Positions 11,364-22,875 of a DNA stretch of 64,000 bases are shown here, one piece after another. The DNA lies in the NCBI GenBank assembly GCA_035610365.1, contig CM069432.1, positions 14,136,001-14,200,000 of the forward strand. The letters run 5' to 3'. This stretch comes from Aquatica leii (Eukaryota; Arthropoda; Insecta; Coleoptera; Lampyridae). The notes beneath the pieces are model-generated. The model had not been told where the DNA came from. It saw only the letters and a program-made list of their open reading frames with translations, and did no database searches. Both the position numbers and the translations under genes were made by a program. Each line of letters opens with the position of its first letter. The stretch's first letter is position 1.

Positions 11364-12700
11364 ATATATATATGTAACTAATAATGCGTATGGGCGTCAT
11401 GGTTGTTAGTACACTCTTGTAACCACTGGGACATTAGTGCCCAAATAAAATCTTTGTTTATTTTAACGGTGTTAAAAAATGAAATTGAGTTTATATTGGT
11501 TTTGAATTAACTGCATGACTTTGGCTCAAACGCTTTCTATGTGTTAAAATTCAAGTCTGTACAATCATTGACAAATGACAAATTAATATTAACGCAATAA
11601 TTCAAAAAAAGCTGTTATGTAGTTTGCTGTAGTAGTAAAAGTATCATGATGATGTAATAATAAAGAACACTTTCTTGTTGAAAAATATAGTCACTTTTCA
11701 AATATTAAATTTGCATGACGGTAGCATTATGTTGCGTAAGATATTTATGTATGCGTTGGAATCCAGGCGTCCTTCAACAGTCCATCAAACTCTTGGACCG
11801 CGTGGGGGATTAAATTAATTTTGTTGGTAATGAGTCCATCCCTTAACCGAAACATTTTTATAGATCAATTCTCAGAAATATCAAACTATTTTTTGTTTCT
11901 GAATTTGCTTAAAAAGCTCATTGATATAGTTTTGAGCAAACTTTATTGTACTTCTCTTGTTCTTCTTGTTGAGAATCGCTTTAGATGCCGCCGTAGATTT
12001 TCTTAGACTCCTATCACAAATTCTTAACAAAGTCCTAGAAATACAGCCAGTAAAGCCTGTCTTTTATATAACGCTTCTGAAAGTGGACAGTACAATTTAT
12101 TTACTCAATATACTACAATCGTCTTGATTGCAGCAGGCAGATGCACCGCCTGTCGGCATTACAACAACAAATCATCATACATTACAATGCTACTTAATCC
12201 TAATTTTTCTTAAATTACATATAATTGAAAACTAATTCTAACCCTAACCTGCTCCAGTCCCTCTGGTTGTAACTTTCCGGATTTGCAGGTCGAAGTTAAA
12301 TGCTCCTTTCGGTGCATCTAGCTTCGCTGCATTTCCTTCCAGCTCGTCCACTTACATGCCAACCTAACTTATGCTATTGGCTACGTCAAACAAAGAAAAA
12401 CAAAATCAAATATAAACAAATTAAAAGCAAGGCAAAATAATATAAGATTAATTTAATAAGTGAAGATGAATAAACAAAATAGATTAAATTAACTTAAAGT
12501 AAAGTAAAAACAAAGTAAGAAAACAAATACAGCAAATGAAATAAAATAAAACAAAGTTGATAAATAACTGAACATAAAATTGAACATAAGGTAACAAATA
12601 AATTTAAAATAAAGATAACAACAAAAAATAGAATAAAACCCAAGTCCTTTTTGCTTAACCTAAGACCGTGGCAAAGTTGTCTCAACGCATTTAACACTAA
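11364..12700. other. AT-rich stretch, partly A-rich low complexity
   Basis: No gene is recognised. 12380-12650 is a strand-biased A-rich tract (many AAATA/AAACA runs); its minus-strand open frame 12697-12494 is only low-complexity Phe/Leu. Confidence 0.45.
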
Positions 12701-13750
12701 GTAGGCCCCGTGGCATCACTTCCGCAGTTTAGCGTCCGCGTGACGCTACCCGCACTTAGCTTCCGTTTGCGTCACTCTTGTCTTTTGGTGCCGTTGGACC
12801 CTATCAACACTATACGGTCTGCCTAAACTAAATCAATTTTAGTTGACTCTCCATTGAAACGAGTAGCTACGACCGCGTCCCGTCTAGGCGGCGCAGATAG
12901 GGCAGCCCCTCACCCTCAAGAGGGCGACGATGTACGATTTTCGGTTCGATCTTTTCTCGGAAAAGAAAAGATCTAGTGTCTATCCCGATCGCGTCGGAAG
13001 CGATGCAGTTCGGCCCCGTTAACCTAACCTATTTTAATAAATCTCCCTCCCGTGTTGCCCCGTGCGCGCCGACCCGTCCTTTTGTTACATTATTAAAATC
13101 ATTTCTACTAACTAATTATTGACTAAATCTTATCTAAATTTGACGCGCCCGTTCCTTTCCATGTTATTCCGTCCCGTCTAGTACGCCCTTCCCATCCCCC
13201 CGTCCCCCCGTCTCCCGTTGTAGTTGTCGTCGTCGTCGCAAATTTTGCGCCCGTTTCTGTCGTTTCCGATTGCGTTTTACTACCGTCGAATCCGGTTTTA
13301 ATCTATCGAGGGCGTTTGCGAACCGTTGTAACTCCCGCCACCATTCTTCGCGCGTCGCGTTTGGACCGATTTCTCGCGTATTTGTTAGCTATGCTAGTCC
13401 GATGCGTGCTAGCCTGGCGTCCGCGTTGCCACGTTGCTGTTGCGTCAATGTTTCTTCATTTTTCGTTCCATGCCGCGTTCGTTCGCTCGCGATGTCGGTT
13501 TTTAATGGCGGTTATCGACATTCGGCTATATTCGTCATCGATGTCGTCGGCTGAGGCTGCCTCTTTCGTTAGTTGAGCGGCTCGTTCGTTTCCCGTTGTT
13601 CCCGCGCGAGCTTTGGTCCAGCGGAACTCCAATCGCGTTTTGTCGTTTGCTTGTCTTATAACCCTCCAGACCTTGAAGACCAGCTCCGTTTGCCTAGAGA
13701 CGCTCGTCAGAGCTTCAAGTTGAAAGTGGACAATGGGTTCTCTCTGGCGT
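12700..13750 (-). pseudogene. Non-LTR retrotransposon (R1/I-type) RNase H and C-terminal tail, decayed
   Basis: In a locally GC-rich block, minus-strand reading from about 13735 gives LEALTSVSRQTELVFKVW, then RLEFRWTKARAGTTGNERAA (about 13640-13575). This matches the WVKAHAGxxGNERAD signature of RNase H domains in R1/I/LOA-type LINEs. Here the His is Arg and the Asp of the AD pair is Ala, so the domain is dead. After a stop near 13450 another frame gives REEWWRELQRFANALDRLKP and an Arg/Lys-rich tail (13360-13210), as in the C-terminus of such ORF2 proteins. 12700-13200 is then GC-rich 3' UTR-like sequence. Clade is uncertain. Confidence 0.65.
12948..12973. repeat. 10-bp stem hairpin in the LINE 3' region
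   Basis: GATCTTTTCT (12948-12957) and AGAAAAGATC (12964-12973) are perfect reverse complements around a 6-base loop. It lies in the presumed 3' UTR of the LINE remnant. Such stems can help an RT recognise its RNA, but that role is only a guess here. Confidence 0.6.
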
Positions 13751-13796
13751 CTACAATCATACCCGTATTTTAAATTTTCGGCCTACCACTACCGAC

Positions 13797-13935
13797 GGTC
13801 TTCTAAATTGAATACTGGCATACGACCCACTGTTGCTCTAGAAATATTCATCATTGCAGCGACTTCACCGACGGTACGAATTCGCAATAATTCCGCAATA
13901 ATTGGTTTTTTAAATCTGGAGTGGCATGAGGAAGC
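13797..13935 (-). pseudogene. Possible transposase helix-turn-helix fragment
   Basis: Minus-strand translation reads KKPIIAELLRIRTVGEVAAM followed by MNISRATVGRM, about 35 residues shaped like the N-terminal helix-turn-helix of Tc/mariner- or Harbinger-type transposases. No catalytic domain follows. It may be a chance resemblance. Confidence 0.25.
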
Positions 13936-13959
13936 ATTTTCAATAACAATCAAACATAA

Positions 13960-16850
13960 TGATATTTTTAACCCGTACTACTGCACATACGCAAAAAAAG
14001 AGCAAAAGACAATTTTTTTATTAGATGGTTTCCAGTAACATAAAATAAAAGCATGTTAAAGAAGTGGCTACAATTAAATTGATTAACATAATTTTTGACA
14101 ATTTGATAATTTACACTGTACATCCTTTTTAAGTATATGCAATAGACACCTTGGTACGTATAAAATTATAATACAACATGCCGTAAATTAGCATTTAAAG
14201 ACTAAATTAAACACTCTAATGTTGCAACACTGTTTTTTAATTGTAATAATAATAATTGGCGTTTTGGTATGCCATTATTTTTTATGTCGTGCAAAAAAGC
14301 TTCCCCTAGGTCAGTTTTAAGTTACGCAAACTCTACTATGATATTCCGTGATTCAAATAAACAATCCGAAATTAACAGATAATACATCAATTACGAGTTG
14401 ATAATGTAATCTAATATTTTGCTTTTGGGGTTAGAAAACGTGTTAAAAGTGGCAAATAAGACGGTGTTAAAAGTCACCAAGTTTAAATCTAGTTTATCTA
14501 AAAATCGTAACTTGTTATTCTGTTTTGTTTGAGTCGTAATGTAAAAAAAAAGTTATTTTTCTCGCCTGATTTAAATATTTTAAGGTATTAAATTTAACCG
14601 ATTCTGATTTAAATTCAATTAAAACTAACGGTTTCGATGCGGTTTATGTCTGCTGATAGAAAGTGGAATTACTTAAATGTGTTATGTTAAGACGGTTAAA
14701 TTCTAACTTTTTTTTATTGCTTTTTTTCTAAATTCTACACTCCATTATCTGCACGTTCTATTTTATCTACGCATGTTTTTTCTTTGTAATTATAAGATTC
14801 AGATTACATTATGATTTATAGTTCCGACTATTATTACTTATTTAGCTTATGAGATACAAGCAACTTGATATTTTTAGGCAGTTATTTGTTGTAACCCTAT
14901 TAGGAGATTTGTTTATTCATTATTATCTTAGCTTACGGTTGCAAGTACAATGCGGAAAACTTTGTCCAAGCTTACGTCAAATTACGTTTTGTTTTAATTA
15001 ATTAATAAGCTTCTGTTGGTTGCCCTCTCATATAGGGAATTTCTTTAAGAAAGTCTGTAAGCAATCTATGTAAAAGTTTATAAAAGAAAACGTAGTTGTT
15101 ATTAAAGGATAATCCTAACAAAATTAATTGATCTAAGCACGGATTGCAGATATTTTAAGAAAATATTTTGTACGTTTGTTAATAAACATTTGTTTCAAGT
15201 ACTACAGAATAAAACTCTAGAACTGTAGAACTATTTTTGGTGAGTTCTAGGTTATTAAAGCCAGATAAACAATTTGTGTTGTATGTGTTGTAGTGTAGTT
15301 TCAATTTTTAGCCAATTATTAATTGTTGTTTTTGATTTTATACCATACATGTTAAATTCTCGTACAAATGTATTGATACTGAACTTTTATGGTTAGAAAA
15401 TTTAAAATAAAGTTTATAAACAAATTCAATTATGGAAATTTGTTGAATTGTAATTAATGTAACTTTTGTAAACAAAAAGTTTTCGCTATATAGTTATAGC
15501 TGTTTAGGAAAGCTAATTAAAAAGTAAACATCGACAAAATATAACACATACAGTTAACAAAGTAATTTGAATAGGGTAACTGTAAACACCAGTGTAAACC
15601 GAGTCAAGATTATTTTCGCATAGTGTAAATATTGTTCCAAAACTTCTATTCTCAAAAAAAAAGTAACACAACAACATGTAATTTGTATGTTTGTTAATAA
15701 CCATACATTGTTTTTGTACATTTTCTCTTCATTTAATTTTTAATTTTAAAAATTGTTATTTATTAGCGCAATTTCGCGGGTACAAAATAATGAATGCAAA
15801 AATTAAACTAAACTAATTACAGCAATATTAATTTTTGAATTGTGTATTGTATAATATAAACAATTTGAATAAGGCGCAAGGCAAAGTTAACGCAACTTCC
15901 TCTTTATAACGTTAATTACCCATGCTGTAAAATTGTTTGTCCTCTGGCGTTATTAATGTCAGACGGCAACATCATACCCTTAGGGTTAAAGTTTTAGTTA
16001 CATTAATTTTGTGCGTTTTTTGTCAGTTTGCTTATATGTCACTTTTAATTTGGTCTTTTTACATTTTTATTAAAATATATCTTGCAGAATTTAAATGTTT
16101 ATGTACACATTTGCGTTGGTACAGAAAAGTTACTAAAACGAAAAGTAACTTTTGTTTGTATTTATATATTTGTACACTCATTGCGTATAATATTAACCAA
16201 AAAAAATTAAACGTAAAAAAATACAGTACAGTCGTTGCCACAAAGGTCTTACGTCATTCTTGTTTGTATCTGAATTAAATAAAAACTCGCCAAACAACTT
16301 AGTTAATGTAAAATGTAAATCCTGGTTAAAAACTAAAATTCACTAAATATCTAATGTTGGCAATACTAATTGGATTTAATATTTAAGAACAGTTGTTTTT
16401 AATATATTTGTTATAATTAAAGAAAAAATACAAATTAATCAGATGAATAAAGTCAATTGAGAAATTTATTCAAAAACAAAACATGGTTCTACTTCTGTTG
16501 TACACTCAACTAAACACAAAACGGGACATCTTAGTTAGTTCGATTTAAATAGTTAGCGGTGTAAACTAGACTTATTAACGAATGCGATTGGGAATCATTC
16601 GTGGTCGGGATGCTATTTAAGAAATTTAAATGAAACAAATGATAAACCTGACACAAGCAATTATGAGTCTATACAGTAACAAAAGAAAATTTTTCAAAAG
16701 ATTTTTCAGTGAGCGAAGGTATACGACAAAGAGTAGTCAAACGCCCTATTGTTGTTTAATATAAAACTAATTAACGTCATTAAGGAAACAATTAAATTTT
16801 GAGTAGGCCATAAAAACATATAGACATCTAGATTTACAAACTAGCAGAAT
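13960..16850. other. AT-rich stretch, no gene recognised
   Basis: Short frames such as 15937-16278 (+) and 15704-15513 (-) are Cys/Leu/Lys-rich AT translations without motifs. No structured RNA or clear repeat was noticed. Confidence 0.45.
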
Positions 16851-16862
16851 AACGTCGAGAGT

Positions 16863-17193
16863 ATGGAAATGAAATTCGTGAGAAGAATATTAAATGTGAC
16901 AAGACATGGCAAGATCAGAAATGATACCATCAGGGAAATATTGAAAGTACAAGCGATACATGAGTATATTGAAAGATGTCAACTTGATGATGATGGTATG
17001 AACACCTTAGTCGTATAAATAAAGACAGGCCTGTAATAAAAATATAAGAAATACAGAGAAATGTTAGAAAAACAAGAGAACTACCTATTATAACATAGAA
17101 CCAGCAGATAAGAAAAATATTAGTAAAGAAAGGATGCAGGAAAGCGCAATGTGTAATCTTGGCTACTAACAAAAAAGCTTGGGCAAAACTTCT
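16863..17193 (+). pseudogene. LINE reverse-transcriptase C-terminal tail
   Basis: The plus strand gives MEMKFVRRILNVTRHGKIRN followed by DTIREILKVQAIHEYIERCQ, matching the widespread insect LINE tail (MxFLRRxxGVTRxDRIRNExIR...xxxIxxxQLRWxGHLxRM). The frame breaks at QL, but remnants continue to the usual end, NKKAWAKLL, near 17193. The RT domain upstream is missing. The frame on the opposite strand here is a shadow. Confidence 0.65.
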
Positions 17194-17296
17194 ATAATGG
17201 GTAGAAATAAAATTAGTAGTTATTAATATATCTTGAAATAATTTTGTGACATGTATTATGTTTTAATACAATTTTATACTTATTTTACTTAAGTGT

Positions 17297-17655
17297 TGTT
17301 AAATGCACCCAAGTTTTTTACATTATTTTCAAGGTTTCCTTCGCTTTTTTCAAACAGAGCATCATAAACCTCTCCAAGTTGATACCTTAAAGGAGTTATT
17401 GCATCTATTCTACTAGACCATCGAGTATCCGATAAAGGTTTTAAAGTTAAATTTGTTACATTAGATAAATTAGATTTCAGAATTGAGCAGCGTTTAGTAG
17501 AATCTATAAAAGTACAAACAGTACTTGAACTAAAGAAAAAAAAAAGATGCTCAAAGTATTCAATTTTGCGGCATCATTGACGACTAAATTTAGGGTATGA
17601 TTGCAACAAGGAACAAAGAAAGCTCGCGGATTGAAATCCAAATTCTTTTTAACAC
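17297..17655 (-). pseudogene. hAT (ZMYM1-like) transposase, part C
   Basis: Minus-strand reading gives KKNLDFNPRAFFVPCCNHTL, NLVVNDAA, a short low-complexity FFFF run, SSSTVCTFIDSTKRCSILK, LKPLSDTRWSSRIDAITPLR and YQLGEVYDALFE. These are the core blocks of the DUF4371/hAT transposases often called zinc finger MYM-type 1-like (CNHTLNLVVND and LSDTRWSSRIDA). It continues part B, which is split off by the insertion at 17656-18950. It ends near 17297 without the C-terminal hAT dimerisation domain, so the gene is truncated. Confidence 0.85.
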
Positions 17656-17662
17656 GCTTTTA

Positions 17663-18200
17663 TTAGTTCGGGATGTATGTATGTATGTAACGGAATCTTT
17701 GAGCTTAATTTTCAGCGGTTTCCAGGTGTTTGATTAACTTGAAACTTTGCATGCGTTTCACGGACCGATGACAATGCAATAATTCATGAAAAAGTTTTTA
17801 TTATCCTAATTAGGATCGTCAGGATTAATTGATTTCTTTAGGGATCTTCTGCATGAGAGTGACAAAGACAGAGCGCGTAAACTGCGCAGGCGTGCATCTC
17901 GACAAAGCCTATCGCGTTTAAATCGTTCCAGTGTATTTCACTATTACCACTTCGTGTCGGAGCAGGTAATTTGCGCGCCCGCTGCCTGCCTTGGATGTGA
18001 TAGCTGTTTCTCAGGTTCCCTCTCCGAGAAATAAGGTCTTACTGTCGATAACTACTGTTTCCAATACGTTTTTAGTTCGTAAGATATTTCATAATCACAT
18101 GTCCGCAAAAATTGGTTATTGATAAATCGAATTAAAATACGGAAAATAACTGATAGCTCAGAAAATTGAAAAAACACACTTTTATAGGTACCCGAACTAA
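17663..18200. mobile_element. MITE with 10-bp terminal inverted repeats
   Basis: TTAGTTCGGG at 17663-17672 and its exact reverse complement CCCGAACTAA at 18191-18200 bound a 538-bp non-coding segment that begins with a short GTAT microsatellite. It lies in the insertion that splits the hAT gene. CCGAACTAA recurs at about 18261, and its reverse complement at about 18895, linking it to the neighbouring foldback. Confidence 0.6.
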
Positions 18201-18210
18201 AAAATAGAAA

Positions 18211-18950
18211 ATAAATAATAGTTTAAAAAAAAAACTAAAAAAACACGCTTTTATAAATAACCGAACTAAAAAGAAGAAAATAATTTATAATTACAAACAA
18301 AATTATTAAATTCAGAGCAATAATATATAATTATAAACAAAATCACTAAATTCAGAGTTAAAAGCGTGGGGTGCATCTATAATCATTGTTACAATTATTC
18401 TAAAGGCAGCTATCAATAAGGGGAGAGTTATGAAAATATAGAAAAATCCTACAAATAACAGTTTCACTGTATAATGCCTCGCCAAGTACACGTTAAACTA
18501 TTGTTACAAACAATGATAAATTTATTTCTGTGAACACAAAATATAAAAAAAACCTCTGATCTTTACAAAAAAATTATTAGATTTAACAAAAACAGTACAG
18601 CTGTAGAATATCTCGTCACGTATGTATTCAAATGTCGTGTTTAGTGACAGTATTATGTATATCAGTCAAATGACAAATTGACAGCAATAGTTGAACTGAA
18701 TACATGTTAAAACAATCATTGATATAATTAATTACAAAAAAAAAAGAAATAACAGATACTTGGCGCGAAAGACTACCGTGTATCCGGATGCACCCCACGC
18801 TTTTAACTCTGAATTTAGTGATTTTGTTTATAATTATATATTATTGCTCTGAATTTAATAATTTTGTTTGTAATTATAAATTATTTTCTTCTTTTAGTTC
18901 GGTTATTTATAAAAGTGTGTTTTTTTAGTTTTTTTAAACTATTATTTATT
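18211..18950. mobile_element. Foldback MITE with arms of about 165 bp
   Basis: Left arm 18211-18377 and right arm 18787-18950 are reverse complements with few mismatches; about 409 bp lie between. Each arm contains AGTTAAAAGCGTGGGGTGCATC and its complement at the inner end. No coding sequence is present. The motif ACAC(G/A)CTTTTATA followed by CCGAACTAA appears in tandem on the left side, so this and the 538-bp MITE share terminal sequence and may be one composite insertion into the hAT. Confidence 0.75.
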
Positions 18951-19480
18951 TGTAGATTATTATGCCTACTACGCATATTTGCCTCATTGTCGTAACCCGG
19001 ACCCCGCAAATCGTTGATATTTAAGCCTTCTTTCTCTTCACCTCACACATCAGCTATAAGACAAAATAATAAAAAATGTTCTTCTATACTAATTCCCGTG
19101 CTCTCTAAATTAACAAATTTTATACAAACTGAAATTTGTTCTTAGTGACTAGAGTCAGAATAGCAGTCTAATAATATGGAATAATATTTTGCCTTTTAGT
19201 AAGTTCTAAAATTTTGGATTTGATATTGTTACTGATCAAATTCATTACTTCATTTTGTATTTTATCCCCGAGTTAGTTTCTATGATATTTTATTTGAGAG
19301 CGTTTTGTATATTCTGATATAATCGAGTCAAATTTGGAAATCATTTCTATACATTTTAAAAAGTTACCATTGCTTTTCTCAAACAACTGTTACGAGAAAC
19401 TCGGGTTTCTAGAGTTGAACGGTCAAAAATAAAATGTCCCACCGGTCTTCTCATAACCAAACAAAGCAACGGCTAGCACA
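18951..19480 (-). pseudogene. hAT (ZMYM1-like) transposase, part B
   Basis: Minus-strand reading from about 19400 gives NGNFLKCIEMISKFDSIISE, GDKIQNEVMNLISNNIKSKI, LELTKRQNIIPYY, TAILTLVTKNKFQFV, then GLNINDLRGPGYDNEANMRS ending in RHNNLQ at about 18951. These are consecutive hAT blocks (GDNGNFLxxLExxxxFD, the catalytic-region YSIILDCTPD remnant, and CRGQGYDNGANMxGxxxGVQ). It joins directly to KKNLDFNPRAFF of part C once the insertion is removed. Several stops are present. Confidence 0.82.
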
Positions 19481-20640
19481 GCCTCTTCGGAGAGGGATCT
19501 CAGGCTTTGTTATGTGTGATTACAACGTAAATCTAAAAAAAAGCGCCAAGACGATGAAAAATTAAAGTCGAGGGATACCGTCTAACTCTCCTCGTAGTAA
19601 GCGAAGAATAAATAACACTACAAAAGTAATAACACCAAATATATATATATATATATTTATTGTATCACAGAAGTTGTAATAAGAATAGAAATGTAAATTT
19701 TTGACAAAATTTATACGTAGGCTGATTAAATTAGAAGCTGCGCCGAGTGGCGAGCAACACACCGTATAACAAACTGCCCTTGTCGGACTAAACAGTTACA
19801 TACACATAGCGTCTGAATTTATAAGTACATATATTTAATTTGTAGACAAACCAAACAAATTAAGCTTTCGAGATTCGATGTGCACAATTGATAAATTCGC
19901 GAAGCACAAAAATACAATTAATTGTGTTAAGTTAATATACACGTACGGTCCTAAACAACCTAATCCCCGAAACACAAATAAAAAAATTGAAAGTAGTAAT
20001 ACTTACAGGTAGGTTTTACCTCACTCGGACTGTTAGCTAACCTCCGAACTTGGTGCACCTAAAAAATACTATTAAACCCAGATCGGAACGGGCATATACG
20101 TTTAACACAAATAAAAAGGTTTGTTTAGCATCCAATTATTACGAACGTAAGTGCGCAGCGTTTCCCTTTGACTAAACCAATTAAATTTTTCATGTTTGTC
20201 TTCGCAAAAGAAAGGATTGTCCCGGCGGTTCTCAACCTTTGACGGTGGATATGATAAGGACGAATCAATAATTCGACGTCATGGAATATTTCGAACAAGA
20301 CCACCTGTTAGTTATCTTGGATGATAACGCAGAACAATTGGTGGCTACCAAAATTCGATATAGAAAATTAGTAGCGTCAATTTAAACGTTCAATAAAGAA
20401 AATTGTATACCACTTACCCCGTTTCAACCTTCCACAAATAATCGCATATTAAACTAGCAGCGTGACACAATCTAACGGTGAAGGTTAACCCGGGCGTAAA
20501 AGTAACAAACTCGCCAAATGATCTAATGCAAAATGAAGTGCGGGAATGCTGTCGAAAATGTGACAGTCTAGACGCAAGAGCAGAAAGATCCTGACAAGTT
20601 TCATACTAACGAGAAATATTTCATACTCGCGAATTGAACT
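19400..20640. other. Unidentified insert within the hAT; possible LTR-element leader
   Basis: This lies between hAT parts A and B and matches no block of that protein. It contains an (AT)n microsatellite at 19638-19657 and a short plus-strand frame 20281-20385 (34 codons, MEYFEQDHLLVILDDNAEQL). That frame could be the start of a retrotransposon gag, but this cannot be shown. Exact borders are not resolved. Confidence 0.35.
19638..19657. repeat. (AT)n microsatellite
   Basis: About nine AT dinucleotides in a row followed by TTTAT. Confidence 0.9.
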
Positions 20641-20727
20641 ACTAATCTCTTTTTTTAACGTTACACAACTTAGTACTACTACTAGCTTTAGAACATTTTC
20701 GATATGTAATTTTTCATAAATGTTTAA
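20640..20727 (-). pseudogene. hAT transposase, short piece between inserts
   Basis: On the minus strand directly outside the left TTAA of the piggyBac the frame reads LNIYEKLHIENVLKLVV. This follows NDWQHVNEHL, which ends at the right TTAA (about 22876). Together they resemble the hAT block FNDWKxxxxxLxxHExSxxHxxN. This supports a clean TTAA insertion in the coding region. Confidence 0.55.
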
Positions 20728-22871
20728 CCCTTGTGTGACTAAAAGGGTGCCCGGGTACTTATTCAGATTTTATCCATGATTTTTTGTTTCTTCAAATTCG
20801 CTGAGGTTTGAGATTTTGTAAGAATTCTAAATTAGGTGTTTTCTACGCATTGTTACCGTTTGAAACACATTTTTGTAATATTATTGAAATAAATAATATT
20901 CAAAGTTTTTTTACCCATAAAGGTCGGTTTGGGTACCCGGGTACCCCCATGAGTAAATAGACATATTTTACAGTAAAAAATAAAACGCAAAATTAATCTA
21001 TTTTTTTTAATTTGATAAACCGTTATAAAAGATTATAAAATGTTAGGCTAGTAAGGCCACATAAGGCCAGTTTGATTATTGGTAACATTTTTCACATAAA
21101 GTTTAATCTACATTGTGTACATTACAAATTGGTTTGCTGCAGGATTTACATGCTTTGCGAGTTTTCCTTTGTTTGTAGTCCACTTCTCGACAAATTTGAC
21201 ATCTACCAACCACCATAATACGTCCAGAAGGATCACGTTCTGGTGGTTCTTTACGTGGAGTAATAGTGGGCTGGATTAGTTGTCGGCCAAAAAACATTTC
21301 TAGAGACTGGCGTGTAAAATAATTATCAACAACTTTTGGAATAAGTGATTGCATTTGTACTGCAGGCAAGCACATGTCATTAGCGAGATATTTTAGAAAT
21401 CTTTGACGTTGATCAGTTGCTCTAAAATTTGGGTTGTGTTCCTTGTAAAATCTAAAACTGTGCGCTCGCCGACATTTACCTGATGTTCTTCACCACCTAG
21501 TGGTATTCCAGTATATAGTTGACCTTGTAAAGCATTTGCAGCATCGCAGACCCAAAAAAATTTATTTCGTATTTTGCTGGCTTGGACGGAATGTATTGGG
21601 TAAATTTCGTATGTCCTCTGTAAGAAAACAGTTGTTCCTCTACTGTAATACATTCTTTTGGTTTGTAGTTCTTTGCCAAGGTTGAATTTAGCCAAGTCCA
21701 AACTTCTCGAATTGGAGGTGCTTTATCTATTTTGGCTCGATCAGTTCGCGTGTTTTGATTATCAAAGCGAATAAATCTGAGAAGCAATTTAAAACAATCA
21801 CGAGGCATAGCTGCACGAAATAGAGGCAAAGACTGTTGACCCCACATTTCAGATACGTGTTCCTTATTAGATCTATGTACTCCAGCAGCAATAAGGATTC
21901 CTAAAAATGCATCTAATTCTACTTTAAAGAATGGAATAAATTGTTTTGGTGTTGGTTCTTTGGGAGGTGATATTTATCTGCTAATCTTAGGTTGTATTCA
22001 TCCGTTACCTTTTTACTTTTTTGGTTAGTATACTTTACAATCAAGGTACACATTTCTTGAAATATAAACAATTTAAAAATTTCTCCGGTCGTATGTGATC
22101 GACTAACAGACGGTGCACCGACGTTATCGCGTAAAATGTTACGACTTACTGATTGCCTTTGTGTTGATGGTGCGTCACTCCACTGAGTACCATCCTTGCT
22201 AGCCCAAAGGGTTTGTGTAGGCTGTTCTTGCTCCACTATTGGATCATTTTTGATATCAGATTCCTCGCATTCGCTATCTGACAACTGTGGAACATATTCA
22301 TCTTTATCGGAAGCAACAACTGATTCTACATCAGATAACTGTTCAATTGCTTCTCGTAATTCTGCAGAAGTCAGCCTGCAAAAATCAGATTTCTAATTAA
22401 AACCAAAAAATCTGAGAATACTTAGAAAAAATAAAGCGAAACGTACAAACCAAACAAAAATATTCTATTTTTAGAAACCTTACCTTGTCCTTCACTATCT
22501 CGATTTCGTGCCTGTACTTGGACCTGCATTACTGTCAGCCATTATAAATATAATATAGCTGAAACTCGGATTAGTTTACGCATCAAAATATATCGTACAA
22601 CTAACTGACTATTAATTTGTATCCAAGGAGTGGATTTACTTGCTGTCCCTACGACACTGTTGCCATTCAAACCAACAAGTCTTATCTTGTCAAATACGGA
22701 TTTTACACAAATTCGTAAATCATTTATTTTGAACCTCATTAAGTTATAACTACAAAATGATAGAAAATAAATGTTTGCAGTTTAAATTCTAAACTAATAT
22801 ACAGTGGGTACCCAGGTACCCAGGTACCCACACCGTCATTAGAAGGTGTTTTTTTCTCAGTCACATAAGAG
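20728..22871 (-). mobile_element. piggyBac element 1, internally deleted
   Basis: TTAA occurs immediately outside both ends (20724-20727 and 22872-22875), the expected piggyBac target duplication. Terminal repeats CCCTTGTGTGACT (left) and the complement of AGTCACATAAGAG (right) match at 11 of 13 positions. Inside both ends lie GGTACC-rich subterminal repeats (20748-20756, 20935-20950, 22806-22830). The length of 2144 bp is short for an autonomous copy because the transposase centre is deleted. It is inserted in the hAT gene. Confidence 0.88.
21103..22542 (-). pseudogene. piggyBac transposase 1, frameshifted and core-deleted
   Basis: An ATG at 22542 starts MADSNAGPSTGTKSR then stop; a GTAAG...CAG stretch (about 22490-22378) that could be an intron follows. 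The acidic N-terminus (SDSECEESDIKNDPIVEQEQ) leads into the DDE_Tnp_1_7 domain: MPRDCFKLLLRFIRFDNQNT, PIREVWTWLNSTLAKNYKP, and ITVEEQLFSYRGHTKFTQYI. In the last the usual first catalytic Asp (xxDEQL) is Glu. After LGGEEHQVNVGERTVLDFTR the sequence jumps to the late NPNFRATDQRQRF-type region, so the segments with the second and third catalytic Asp are missing. The C-terminal Cys-rich domain (CQICREVDYKQRKTRKACKS, CSKPICNVH) ends at 21103. Confidence 0.85.
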
Positions 22872-22875
22872 TTAA

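Noticed and set aside
12494..12697. Hydrophobic minus-strand frame resembling membrane segments
   Set aside because: It is the T-rich complement of an A-rich low-complexity tract.
13270..13773. Plus-strand frames rich in Arg/Ser/Cys
   Set aside because: They are the antisense of the decayed LINE RNase H and tail, which give clear motifs on the minus strand.
16930..17172. Minus-strand hydrophobic 80-codon frame
   Set aside because: Antisense of the LINE tail (VRRILNVTRHGKIRN) on the plus strand.
20281..20385. 34-codon frame starting MEYFEQDHLL
   Set aside because: Could be a gag start, but it is too short and has no following pol sequence; kept only as a note in the insert entry.
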